This document shows, in pieces, positions 1 to 8,367 of a stretch of 64,000 nt of DNA. Made by a program: the position numbers and the translations under genes. The first letter of the stretch is position 1. Every line of letters begins with the position of its first letter. The stretch spans positions 9,809,001 through 9,873,000 of the forward strand of contig NZ_CP095481.1 in the NCBI RefSeq assembly GCF_023023025.1. The letters are read 5' to 3'. The notes beneath the pieces were generated by a model, which had not been told where the DNA came from, ran no database searches, and saw only the letters and a program-made list of their open reading frames with translations. Source of the stretch: Amycolatopsis sp. WQ 127309. GTDB taxonomy: Bacteria > Actinomycetota > Actinomycetes > Mycobacteriales > Pseudonocardiaceae.

Positions 1-497
1 CCCAGCACGCTGGCCGCGAGCGACCGCGCCGTGTCGCCGTTGTCCGCCCGCACGTCAGTCATCCACACCCACCGTCGTCGCCCCGCGCCCGGAGATTCGG
101 AGCCGATGGCCGCGCGGATCGGTCTACATCAGGATGTTGGCCAGCGCAAACACAGCGCGGTTAGACCAGCCGGATTACCGCCGAGATCAGACGATGATGG
201 CTCGCCGCTTGTTGTAGCGGCCAGTGCCAGTGCGTCGCGCCGCTCCCACTGCCCGAATCCGAGACCGTTGGAGTTGTTGGCGCGTTCCAAGGTGCCGGCG
301 GCTCGTCGCCTGCGCGGCGAGGGAAACGGTGAGCACAGCGGAAAGCACGAGCGCGACAGGCGTCTTCAGGCGGGGCAACCCACCGCCGCCGGATGGCCCT
401 CTCAGCGGCTTCCGGCAGAACACCCCGGTTCGTAACACCGGGGTGATCGACGTCGACTCCCGCCGGTGACCATGACAGGCACACCGAAGGAGCAGCG
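1..497. other. No convincing gene
   Basis: Open frames here exist on both strands but none has a family signature or a plausible ribosome site, and they mirror each other as GC-rich shadow frames do. The last 50 bases before 498 probably carry the promoter and leader of the downstream membrane-anchored protein. Confidence 0.5.
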
Positions 498-1277
498 GTG
501 ACAAATCCGCGCGGGAGGACCACGAACCCCGGGTCGCGCGCGCAGCCGGTCAAGGGTTGGCTGGGGACGCTCGCGGACGTGCTGGCGGTGGTGACGGTCG
601 TGGTCTCGCTCGTCCCCGGCGAGGACTGGCCGAAGAACTCGATCCTGCTGGGGGTCGCCACGGCGCTGACGGCGGGCCTGGCCGTGCCCGGCCTGCTGGG
701 TGTGCGCCGCGGGGTGGTGGTGCTGGCCGCTCTCGTCGGCGTCGGTGTGGCGATCTGGGGTGCGGTGCACCTGCGGGGATCCGGCGGTGGCTCCACCGAA
801 ACCACGTCTGTTTCGACGACCGCCGCGGCGACGCCGCCCGTTTCGACCACTCCGCCCTCCGAGACGCCGCCGTCCAGGAAACCACCTTCCCCGACAACGT
901 CCCCGCCCGCTTCGACGACCGCGGCCTCGCCCGGCTCGCAACGCCGGATCATCCTGCTCAAGGCGCAGGCGGCGGACCTGGACGCCGGACGGCAGGCGAG
1001 AGCGGGCGACCCCGCGGCGGACGTCTGGCTGGACAACAGCAGGTACTCGACCAGGTACCTGGTCACGCCCCTCCGCGGCGGGCTCGCCGAGTGGACCGGC
1101 AGCGGCACGCCAAGCGCGGAGGAGTGCGGCGAAGCACTGGACGGCGCGGCGGTCCCCGCCGTCGAGAGCACCACGGGCACGGCGTTCTGCGCCTCGACCT
1201 CCGAAGGCGGCGTCGCGTTCGCCAGGGTGACCGAGGAACGCGACGACGGCGTGGTCCTCGCGGTCACCAGGTGGTAG
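498..1277 (+). CDS. Membrane-anchored protein with Thr/Ser/Pro linker
   Basis: A 259-aa protein of unknown function. Residues about 25-45, 50-70 and 73-90 are hydrophobic and read as two or three membrane spans. They are followed by a 50-residue Thr/Ser/Pro-rich linker (about 95-150) and a soluble C-terminal domain containing two cysteines (AEECGE and TAFCAS) that could form a disulphide outside the membrane. This stalk-plus-extracytoplasmic-domain layout is common in actinomycete surface proteins. The GTG start at 498 follows a GAAGGAG-type ribosome site. No enzyme motif was recognised. It stands alone, with degraded sequence downstream. Confidence 0.75.
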   Translation: MTNPRGRTTNPGSRAQPVKGWLGTLADVLAVVTVVVSLVPGEDWPKNSILLGVATALTAGLAVPGLLGVRRGVVVLAALVGVGVAIWGAVHLRGSGGGSTETTSVSTTAAATPPVSTTPPSETPPSRKPPSPTTSPPASTTAASPGSQRRIILLKAQAADLDAGRQARAGDPAADVWLDNSRYSTRYLVTPLRGGLAEWTGSGTPSAEECGEALDGAAVPAVESTTGTAFCASTSEGGVAFARVTEERDDGVVLAVTRW

Positions 1278-1559
1278 CGGGAAGGCGCAGGTGGCCCCGG
1301 GGTTACCCGATCGCGGGGAAGCCGGCCAGCAGGGACGTGACACCAGGCCACCACCCTCAGCTCGCCGACGAGCCGGCCGAGCCAGAGCCGTGGCCGCACG
1401 CTCGTCGACGTCCGGACTGAGCCGGTGTACAACCCGCACCCGGCCGCGCTCAAGCCAGCGACGCAGTCCGGCGCGCCGCCGCACACCCGGGCCGGCCACC
1501 GAAACACCACCAGGCCGAAGCACCACCTGCAGCGGTGAGCCCGGAGCGGCCGGTCCTCG
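1278..1559. other. Degraded intergenic stretch
   Basis: No gene of its own. The right-hand part probably holds decayed 3' sequence of the minus-strand pentapeptide-type pseudogene that begins at 2018, because short blocks resembling that family persist in different frames, but nothing reads through. Confidence 0.4.
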
Positions 1560-2018
1560 CGCGCGCCGTCCGCCCCGGCCCCAGGCGGCCGCTCGTTCGG
1601 CCGCCGCTGGGCGGCGTCGTACTCGGTGCCGCTAGCACCCGGTCCTTGGTAAGCCAGCGTGGCCGCGTGGACCTCCTGCTGGTGGGCGAGGGGTGCGCTC
1701 ACGGTTGTCGAGGTCGGCTTCGGTGGAATGCTGGCGTCGCCAAGACAGGTACAACGCAACGACGCCGCCGCTGCCCAGCCCGATACTCAGTCCGATCTTG
1801 AGTGCATCGAGCCGGTTGGATACGAGTTTGTGACCGGTGAGTCCGGCGGTCGCCGGCCACCACAGCGCCACGACCGCGGCCATGGTCAGAACCGCGATCA
1901 CGGCCGCGGTCAGCCACATCGTCCTCGGCGACAGTTCCGGCAACCGTCCCGGCCGGTCAGCTGCGACGGGCGGCGGTGGCTCGGGTGACGAAGTCGATGG
2001 TGTGGCGTCGTCGGTCAT
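1560..2018 (-). pseudogene. Frameshifted pentapeptide-type membrane protein, N-terminal part
   Basis: The start at 2018 gives a proline-rich N-terminus, two membrane spans (about residues 33-52 and 75-92) and then YLSWRRQHSTEAD. This is the usual opening of the actinomycete two-helix proteins that continue into pentapeptide repeats. At about 1695 the frame breaks. The expected continuation, LAHQQEVHAATLAYQ, is in the neighbouring frame, and one extra C in the run ACCCC explains the shift. After another 30 codons similarity decays, and no pentapeptide repeat array remains. I read it as a decayed gene. A sequencing error could explain the first shift but not the lost C-terminus. Confidence 0.65.
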
Positions 2019-2334
2019 GTTCGTCTACGTCGCAGGGGCCGACCCGGATGTTGCAGACGTCCTCGGACGGGAACTGGTCAGATCTGGTCATGACCGGTAG
2101 CGCACAAGTGTGCCGGCACTGCGGGAGCCAGCCCGGCCGCGGCGGCAGGTGGGCGCTGATCGACCCCCTCGACCGAAGCGCAGGTCACCGAAGGTCACGT
2201 CCAACGGCGCCGCTTGCCGCTCGTGGCGGCCCCGCCCGTCGTCCGGGCCGGCGTCGGGGTGATCCAGCTGCGGTGGGGAGCGACGATCTACGGCCAGGTC
2301 GAGCTGTCGGTGTGCCCGATCGACCGGCGCGGCC
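2019..2334. other. No recognisable gene
   Basis: Mixed short frames on both strands; none is convincing. It separates the pentapeptide-type pseudogene from the Rhs fragment and may be rearranged debris. Confidence 0.4.
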
Positions 2335-2480
2335 TGCCTGAAAGACCGCAAGATCTCGTCGACCGACCCGGACACGGGGAAGACGACCTTCACCCACGAC
2401 GCAGCCAGCCGACTGCTCACCACCACGGACGCCCGGAACCGGGTAGTCCGCTACACCTACGACAGATGCGCGGTCAATGA
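2335..2480 (+). pseudogene. Rhs/YD-repeat fragment
   Basis: Frame +1 from about 2341 reads KDRKISSTDPDTGKTTFTHD, then a second repeat unit ending RYTYD. These are two consecutive YD/Rhs repeats (consensus GRxxxxTDPxGxxTxYxYD). There is no start codon, and the frame degenerates upstream of 2335 and beyond 2480. It is a fragment of a large Rhs polymorphic-toxin gene. It lies on the strand opposite to the HINT/toxin fragment that follows, so the two are not one collinear gene. Confidence 0.6.
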
Positions 2481-2566
2481 CCGTCCTCACCCGCCGCCAG
2501 TCCCGGTACCGCCTCACCCGGTTGACAACAGTCGACCGAATACTTCCTCCACAGCAACACGGCACC

Positions 2567-2923
2567 CTACGGGAGGGTGCTGATGCGTTCCGCCCATCGT
2601 CGCGCCATTTCGAAATCTATTGGCTCATTAATCTCAGGCGTGGAAAGCTCGAACAGAACCTGCTTCAAGAGATTCTCATACCCTTCCAGCAGTCCGACGT
2701 CATCCCGCCCAGCAAGCGCCTCTGCCCATACTTCGACGTCTTTCTCCGTAAGCGCACCGGACAGGTATTCCCGAAGAAGTCCGATCACGTGCGCGGGCGT
2801 CAACGTGACGAGATCTTCTTCGCCGTCAAAACCGAAACGCGATAATTCACGAACAGCATCAGAAACTGATTTGCGCAGTTCAAGGATATCCAGAAGAGCC
2901 ACGGCCCGATCTCGAGCGTTCAC
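2567..2923 (-). CDS. Probable immunity protein for the adjacent HINT toxin
   Basis: A 118-aa acidic, largely helical protein without cysteines or membrane segments. Its GTG start at 2923 overlaps the stop of the upstream HINT/toxin fragment by four bases (GTGA), and a GGAGGC ribosome site lies inside the toxin's last codons, so the two are translationally coupled. Polymorphic toxins are normally followed immediately by their cognate immunity gene; size, charge and position all fit. I do not recognise the specific immunity family. The role is inferred from context. Confidence 0.6.
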   Translation of the reverse strand: MNARDRAVALLDILELRKSVSDAVRELSRFGFDGEEDLVTLTPAHVIGLLREYLSGALTEKDVEVWAEALAGRDDVGLLEGYENLLKQVLFELSTPEINEPIDFEMARRWAERISTLP

Positions 2924-3426
2924 GGACAGCCTCCTGTCATCTTGTCCTTGACGTGAGCGACGGATCCATCAGGAACAACCGTTGTCTTCAAGTATCCGAT
3001 CGTGCCACCTGAAGCGTCAACCGTCTTCGTGTAGTTGGCATGCGAACCTGGCACTCGCCCAGGCACCTTCGCCTCGAACTGAACTGCACCATTGGCACCA
3101 CGGGTGATCACCGTTGGCTCAGCACCAGCCGGCAATTTCTTCTCGTAGCGTTTCAAGTTCCTCAGCTGCTCCGGACTCAGATCGTCACGACTCAGGGTTT
3201 CGCCATCGTCGCCATCGTTATGAACGAGGATCGGGGTGTTGCCGACTAGTACATAGTATGTGTGGACGCCTTCGATGGTCAGGTTGTAGGTCCGGTTGGT
3301 GGCAGTGTAGCGATGCACAGCCTTCACGGCGATCGGGCCGCCACCTGGCGTGGCCAGATGGTCACCGGCCTTCAGATCGGAACGACGATTCCCGACCCTG
3401 ACCTTGTCGACACCCGCTGTTGCGAT
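2920..3426 (-). pseudogene. C-terminal HINT domain plus toxin domain of a polymorphic toxin
   Basis: The in-phase open frame starts after a stop at 3427-3429, and no credible start codon precedes the conserved part. It begins inside a HINT/pretoxin domain: DLKAGDHLATPGG is followed by YNLTIEGVHTYYVLVG and the terminal VHN that marks the HINT cleavage point. About 95 residues follow as the releasable toxin, including PGRVPGSHANYTKTVDA and PDGSVAHVKDK, a module I have not assigned to a named nuclease family. The N-terminal delivery and Rhs/WXG regions are missing, so this is an orphan tail, retained together with its immunity gene. Confidence 0.65.
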
Positions 3427-3429
3427 TCA

Positions 3430-3906
3430 TGCCCGCCGAACCCTTGTTCGAAACGCGAATCGGAAGTGGTGTCACGAAGATTGTGTCCCGACCACCTCGG
3501 AAGTGACCATTCCTGCTCCTGCGCGCGACGCGCCAGACGTTCTCGCTGGGGCACGACGACGTACTTCGGATCCCTCGTCGACTCGACCCCGGCCGCGTAG
3601 ACACCGAAGCGGGCACAGAGGCCGGACGCCACTTCAGCCGCTCCCGCGATGACTCCGGCGGCCCGGTTGCGCCGCGCGGCCAGTGACAGGGCCGCGCCGT
3701 GGCGGTCAGCACCCTCGCGACTCTGAGCAGCTTCCCGGCCCGGCTGGCTCAGCGCTCGATCATCTGCATCTGCTCGTCGGTGTGGTGACCTCCCAGCCAG
3801 CACCGGCGGGGCCTTCTACGATCGCAGCGCGGTGATGCTTCGCTACACAGTCACAGATCGGTCGAACGTCAAGCACCGATCAACCGGAGGTCCGGCAGTC
3901 TCAACC
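3430..3906. other. No confident gene
   Basis: A minus-strand frame of 143 codons (3372-3803) runs through here, but it has no family signature and overlaps the HINT frame. It may include a frameshifted upstream part of that toxin gene. I see no other feature. Confidence 0.35.
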
Positions 3907-4320
3907 TCAGGCCGAGCCGAGCAGCTCCAGCAGGATCCGCTGCAGCTCGGCGCGGTCACCCGGCGCGATCTTCGCCAGCCGGCGGTCGAACTCCGCCGCC
4001 AGTGCCGCGAGCGCGCGGGTGCGGGCCGCTTCCCCGTCGGAGGTCAGGACGAGCCGGTGGCGCCGCAGGTCCGCGTCGTCGATTTCGCGGCGCATGAACC
4101 CCTTCGCGACGAGGTTGCGCACGTACACCGTCACGCTCGCCTTCGGGATCACCAGCGCCGTCGCCAGCTCGGCCGGGTACGGCGACGCCGGGACCTCGGC
4201 GAGCACGAAGAACTCCTTGGGATCGAGCCCGAGCGCGCCGAACTCGCCGCTGCAGGCGTCCAGCACGACGGTCAGCAGGCGGTGGTTCAGCGTCCACAGC
4301 TGGGCGGCGTCGACCGGCAC
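3907..4320 (-). CDS. MarR-family repressor
   Basis: A 137-aa winged-helix regulator. The central part (residues about 45-95) has the MarR layout: a recognition-helix region with SVTVYVRNLVAKG, then a beta-wing containing DDADLRRHRLVLTSDG. A long C-terminal helix serves dimerisation. The GTG start at 4320 is preceded by GAGGAGA. It is transcribed divergently from the alpha/beta hydrolase gene at 4412, with repeated operator-like sequences between them. It therefore probably represses the hydrolase and itself in response to a small-molecule ligand, the usual MarR arrangement. The ligand cannot be inferred. Confidence 0.88.
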   Translation of the reverse strand: MPVDAAQLWTLNHRLLTVVLDACSGEFGALGLDPKEFFVLAEVPASPYPAELATALVIPKASVTVYVRNLVAKGFMRREIDDADLRRHRLVLTSDGEAARTRALAALAAEFDRRLAKIAPGDRAELQRILLELLGSA

Positions 4321-4340
4321 GCGGCTCTCCTCAGATGGTA

Positions 4341-4371
4341 CAGTTCGGAACTAGTTCAGTTTCGTACTAGC
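4341..4371. promoter_or_regulatory. Candidate MarR operator, two similar half-sites
   Basis: Between the divergent MarR and hydrolase genes, CAGTTCGGAACTAGT (4341-4355) and CAGTTTCGTACTAGC (4357-4371) form a tandem imperfect repeat with 16-bp periodicity. The first contains the perfect palindrome AGTTCGGAACT. Location, spacing and symmetry suit a MarR dimer pair overlapping both promoters. Confidence 0.6.
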
Positions 4372-4411
4372 AAGGTCATCGAACGAACTCTACGCGAAAG
4401 GTGGTCACCGA

Positions 4412-5321
4412 GTGCGCCAGCACCTGACGATCCCCCGCGGGCCGATCGAGCTCGCGGCCGACCTGCACCTGCCCGACGACGCCGGCCGCGAGCCGCTGCG
4501 CGCGGTGGTACTCGCCACCCCCGGCAGCAGCGTCAAGGAACAGATCGGCGCGAACTACGCCTCCCGCCTCGCCGCCCGGGGCATCGCCGCGCTCGTGTTC
4601 GACCCCGCCCACCAAGGGGCGAGCGGTGGCGATCCCCGCGATCTCGAAGATCCCTACCGCCGCGGCGAAGACATCTCCTACGCCATCGACGCGCTCGACA
4701 CGACGCCCGGCATCGACCCAAACCGCATCGGCGTCCTCGGCATCTGCGCCGGTGGTGGCTACCGTGCACACCGCCCGCACCGACCACCGCATCAAGGCGG
4801 TCGGCACCGTCGTCCCGAGCGACATCGGCGCCGCGTTCCGCAGCTTCCAGCCCGACGGCCCGGCGGCCGCGCTGGACGCCATGGCCGCCGCGCGCACCGC
4901 CGAGAACCGCACCGGTCACGTGAACCGCGACACCTGGCTGCCCGACACCCTCGACGACGCACGAGCCGCCGGGATCACCGACCTCGACACCACCCAGGCG
5001 ATCACCTTCTACCGCACCGAACGCGGCCGCCACGAGAACTCGACCAACCGCCGTCTCTCCCGCGGCGACGCGCTGCTGCTGGGCTACGACCCCTTCCACC
5101 TGGTCGACGAGCTCATGACCCAGCCCCTGCAGGTCGTCCTCGCCGGCCGCCTCGGCACCACCGGCTCCTACGAAGCCGGGATGAAGCTCTGGAAACTGGC
5201 ACCCAACCCCATTGACCTGATGGTGATCGACGGCGCCGGCCACTACGAGATGTACGACGTCCCCGAATACGTCGACGCCGCCGTCGACCGACTCGCCGCT
5301 TTCTACACCGATCACCTCTGA
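4412..5321 (+). pseudogene. Alpha/beta hydrolase, YcjY/dienelactone hydrolase type, frameshifted
   Basis: The GTG start at 4412 follows AAAGGTGG. The first 118 codons show an alpha/beta hydrolase: the oxyanion strand VVLATPGSS, then a nucleophile elbow region GICAGGG that carries Cys where Ser is usual in GxSxG. This elbow is typical of the actinomycete YcjY-like group. At about 4755-4765 the frame shifts; the rest (HTARTDHRIKAVGTVV to the C-terminus, including GAGHYEMYD with the catalytic His) continues in the next frame to 5321. A two-base loss after TAC would account for it. Apart from that the protein is full length (about 300 aa). It is either a recent pseudogene or a sequencing error. 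Confidence 0.75.
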
Positions 5322-5526
5322 GCCGGTTCGGGGTTCGTGCACATCCGGTTTTTCGACTCGCCGACGCCGCTGCCGTCGAGCTTGTAGCAGAGGTCCAGGC
5401 CGAGCCGGTGGCCACGCAGGCTGACGGCGCGCTTGCCGGCACCAGGTCGGACCGGGACGAGGTCGCCGAACCCGCTCCGCCTCGACCAGGGCGGATTCCT
5501 TCGCCGTACGCTCCTCCGGCGACCGG

Positions 5527-5977
5527 CTAGGGGCCGAACCAGACAACTGCGGCTGCGACGGTGATGAGCAGGAGCCCGGCCCCGGAGACCAGGACCGCGG
5601 TGCGGAGGTCGTGGGCTACGCGGCGGGCGGCGAGCCGGTCGTCGAGGATCAGGTCCTCCGCGGTGAGCCGCCGGGGGCGGGACGGGAAGCCGTTCGCGGC
5701 GCGGGTGGCGAGGAAGATGCCGGCCGCGGTGGCCACGACGGCGGCGAGCATCAGCACCCCGATGGCTATCTGGGTGCCCGTGCGGTGTCCGGTGAGCGGG
5801 GTGCGCCCCGACACCAGCGACACCGTCAGGATCACGGTGACGAAGCCGGCCAGGCCGGTCCGCCACTGCTCCCCCTGCTTACGCACGTGCTCCAGTTCCG
5901 TGCGCCGGAGTTCCTGCAGCCGTTCGGCGCGCCACCGGGTCAGCGCGGTGCTGACCGGGCCGCACTTTGACCGTCAT
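5527..5977 (-). CDS. Small membrane protein with apparent N-terminal frameshift
   Basis: From 5886 down the frame encodes RKQGEQWRTGLAG, a span at about residues 13-27, a second span (IAIGVLMLAAVVATAAGIFL), a cytoplasmic loop with RRLTAEDLILDDRLAARR and a third C-terminal span. Upstream in the same frame a coherent amphipathic stretch (ALTRWRAERLQELRRTELEH) has no start codon and is cut off by a TGA. That TGA is part of an ATGA shared with the stop of the upstream gene. Reading from this ATG (5977) enters the right frame if one A of the AAA at codons 4-5 is removed. I therefore place the gene start at 5977, translationally coupled, with a one-base discrepancy. Function unknown. Confidence 0.55.
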
Positions 5978-6291
5978 GCGCCGTCCCATTCCACCGTGAG
6001 CCGCCAGGAGCGGCCGCAGCCCGTCTTGCCGTCCGGAGCGTCCTCGTGCGAGAACGCGCAAGCGCAGATCACCTCGATGTCCAGTGCCCCGTCCGATGCT
6101 GCGCCGCGCACGAACTCCACGGGTTCGATGTGGACGGTCGCACCCCCGCACGCGGGACACGGTCCGGTGACCTCGATGTCGATGGGGCGCACCTCGTCCG
6201 GGTGCAGCACGACCTCGGCGGTGGTCGCCGCGATCTCGTTGAGCCGGAGGGAATACGTCACCTCGTAGGCGAGCGGATCATGGTCGGTCAT
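5974..6291 (-). CDS. Small conserved Cys-containing protein
   Basis: A 105-aa soluble protein. A CPACGG pair (about residues 45-50) and a second group CACA...GCGRSW (about 75-95) look like a possible metal or zinc-knuckle site built from two beta hairpins. The ATG at 6291 is preferred over 6315 because GGAGACC sits 6 bases upstream. Its stop overlaps the presumed ATG of the following membrane-protein gene, so they form a two-gene operon. No functional assignment is possible from sequence alone. Confidence 0.7.
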   Translation of the reverse strand: MTDHDPLAYEVTYSLRLNEIAATTAEVVLHPDEVRPIDIEVTGPCPACGGATVHIEPVEFVRGAASDGALDIEVICACAFSHEDAPDGKTGCGRSWRLTVEWDGA

Positions 6292-6801
6292 CGGCGGTCT
6301 CCGAATCGCCATCATGAAAGCGATTTCTCATCTAGTCGTCAATCACCAACGTCCGAATTTAGAAAATGATCGATTGACACGCATCCAAGCCCGGATATCA
6401 ACACCGAAGGCTTTCGCATCCAGCGTGTGACCATCGGCCGTGAAGGGTCTCGACCACTCCTCTTCGGCCTTCTCCCAGAGGTGTTATGCCTACCACGCGC
6501 AGTGACACCCGCTCGAAGAAGATCCAGTTCTTCGCCAACCGGACGGACGCGCGCCCATCGAGTTCACCGCGCCAGTGCGCGGCACGCCCGCATCCGGCGT
6601 ATTCCGGTCGGCAGCTACCGGCCGGCGCCGCCGGAGGACGGCACGGGCGGGTTTCTCGCTTTCGAGGACGATCGCCGCGGCTCGGCGGCCGCTCGGCGAC
6701 CGGAGAGGCCGACCGCTCCGCCGCCCGTACGGAGTTCTGGGTTCCGGACCGGGCGAGCCGATTTCGGGCGCCGTACCCCCAGGCGGCACCGGATCCCGTC
6801 G
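6292..6801. other. Intergenic, AT-richer promoter region then no gene
   Basis: Positions about 6310-6420 are clearly more A/T-rich than the surroundings and presumably hold the promoter of the minus-strand pair at 5527-6291. From 6420 to 6800 there are only overlapping GC-rich frames; no gene is supported. Confidence 0.5.
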
Positions 6802-7110
6802 TCAGCAGGTCTTGCGGTTGCAGCCGCCCTGGTCGGCCGGGACGACCTGCTTGTCACGCTGGACGACGCTGATCTTGCCCTTCCACGACCCGCACGCCTT
6901 GCTCAGCCCGGAGTTGCCGCACTCGATGTCGACCACGTGGTTCCCGAACGGGGTCCCATAGTCGAAGCCCGCGGCGAGCGGCGGGAGCCTCACCGCGGCC
7001 GACGACGACCCCGCCGTCGCCGGCAGACCGGCCACCGTGAGCGCGGCAGCGGTAAGGGTGGTGGCAGTGAGGGTGGTGGCGACCAATGGACCACGCAGCC
7101 GGAGTGTCAC
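6802..7110 (-). CDS. Small secreted protein with four cysteines
   Basis: A 102-aa protein with an N-terminal signal peptide: RLRG, a hydrophobic Thr/Ala/Leu-rich core, and a probable cleavage near ATAGSSSA at about residue 33. The mature part of about 68 residues is beta-rich (FDYGTPFGNHVVDIEC) and holds four cysteines spaced for two disulphides, the last at the C-terminus (GGCNRKTC). It starts with GTG at 7110. I do not recognise the family. It lies just downstream of the DeoR gene on the same strand with a 20-bp gap, but need not be functionally related. Confidence 0.6.
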   Translation of the reverse strand: MTLRLRGPLVATTLTATTLTAAALTVAGLPATAGSSSAAVRLPPLAAGFDYGTPFGNHVVDIECGNSGLSKACGSWKGKISVVQRDKQVVPADQGGCNRKTC

Positions 7111-7131
7111 GGCGCCGAATCAGCCCTGGGC

Positions 7132-7947
7132 TCAAACCACTGTCACGCGCACCCCCGCGGCACGCAGCACCGCGACGTTCTCCTGGCCGGCCGACGCATC
7201 CGTGATGAGCTCGTGGACTTCGCCGATGTCGGCGATCCGGGCCAGCGTGCGCCGGCCCAGCTTGCTGCCGTCGGCCACGACCACCACCCGCTGCGCGCGG
7301 CTGAGCATGGCGCGGTTCGTCCGCGCCTCGTTCTCGTCGTGCGTGGTGATGCCGCCCTCCGCGTCGATCCCGTCGACGCCGATGAAGGCCGTGCCGATGT
7401 TGATCGACGCCAGCACCTGCTCCGCCCACGGCCCGACCAGCTCGTAGGACCGCGGCCGCGACACCCCGCCGACGACCACCAGCTTCACCCGCGGGCGCAG
7501 CACGATGTCCATCGCCGTGTTCAGCGCGTTGGTCACCACCGTGAGGTCCAGGCGGTCGGGCAGTTCCTTCGCCAGCTCCCCCGTGGTGCTGCCGCCGGTC
7601 AGCCCGATGACGTGCGGCCCCGCGGGCAGCCGGCGGACCGCTTCCCGCGCGATCGCGCGTTTCGCGTCGCGCGATCGCCCCTCCCGGTAGCGCACCGGCA
7701 ACTCGTACGCAACACCTTGGGCCAGCGCACCGCCGTGCGTCCGGGTGAGCAGCCGCTGGTCTTCCAGCGCGGTCAGGTCCCGGCGCAGCGTGGCCTCGGA
7801 GACGCCGAACCGGCGCGCCAGGTCACCGACGTGCAGCGAGCCCGTCTCGCTCAGTTCGCGCAGGATCTCCGACATCCGCTCGGAGCGGGAAGTCCGACCT
7901 CGTGGACGCTCGTTCACCAGGGGAACGGCGACGTCAGAAAGGCTCAT
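7132..7947 (-). CDS. DeoR/GlpR-family sugar-phosphate-responsive repressor
   Basis: A 271-aa regulator. The N-terminal DeoR helix-turn-helix is at residues about 25-75 (LHVGDLARRFGVSEATLRRD, then LTRTHGGAL). The C-terminal DeoRC sensor, related to phosphosugar isomerases, has GLTGGSTTGELAKEL, VVTNALNTAM, VVVGGV, FIGVDGID and VVVADGSKLGRR. I chose the start at 7947 rather than 7977 because conserved sequence begins there. It is transcribed divergently from the amino-sugar operon starting at 8368. Family knowledge says such proteins release DNA on binding a phosphorylated sugar, so it most likely controls that operon (AgaR-like role). Confidence 0.9.
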   Translation of the reverse strand: MSLSDVAVPLVNERPRGRTSRSERMSEILRELSETGSLHVGDLARRFGVSEATLRRDLTALEDQRLLTRTHGGALAQGVAYELPVRYREGRSRDAKRAIAREAVRRLPAGPHVIGLTGGSTTGELAKELPDRLDLTVVTNALNTAMDIVLRPRVKLVVVGGVSRPRSYELVGPWAEQVLASINIGTAFIGVDGIDAEGGITTHDENEARTNRAMLSRAQRVVVVADGSKLGRRTLARIADIGEVHELITDASAGQENVAVLRAAGVRVTVV

Positions 7948-8367
7948 GCCTGCACATTCTACGGCCGTTTCGAACAAATTCGAGCACCAAGAACCGCGGA
8001 ACCCAGCACCCCCGCACCGGTCCGCTCAACGTCCACACAGGACACCCGGGTTGCCGCGCGGCGGAGGTCCAGGTCAGGTGCTGAAGCGATCAATCGATCA
8101 GCCGGCGGAATGGGGTCCCGGTCGATCTTCGACGCGACGAGCGTCACTCGGGTTCGCACCCGCAAACGAACATGCGCGATGTTCATTTGACCGCGAATGC
8201 TTGCTTGCCACGCACCCGCGACGTACCAACAGGGGACCCGCCGATCGGACAGGAACCGGGAAGCGCTTTCCGAATCGTCGTCGCACACCCTCTCTTCGTG
8301 ACGCTCGAACTCTCGACGTCACATCCACCTCGTGTTCCGCCGGAACCGGCCTCGACGTCGAAAGGTG
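7948..8367. other. Divergent control region of the amino-sugar locus
   Basis: This 420-bp gap lies between the DeoR repressor and the agaS-type gene. It contains no credible gene. Besides the 17-bp palindrome at 8168 it has TTCGAACAAATTCGAG at about 7971-7986, a second candidate repressor site near the deoR start. Confidence 0.6.
8168..8184. promoter_or_regulatory. Candidate DeoR/GlpR operator
   Basis: GAACATGCGCGATGTTC is a perfect inverted repeat (6-bp arms, 5-bp centre) upstream of the amino-sugar operon. GlpR/AgaR-type repressors recognise TTCG/GAACA-containing palindromes, so it is a good candidate for the neighbouring repressor. Confidence 0.6.

Noticed and set aside
6427..8190. 587-codon plus-strand frame
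   Set aside because: It runs antisense through the secreted protein and the DeoR gene, and the composition is that of a shadow frame.
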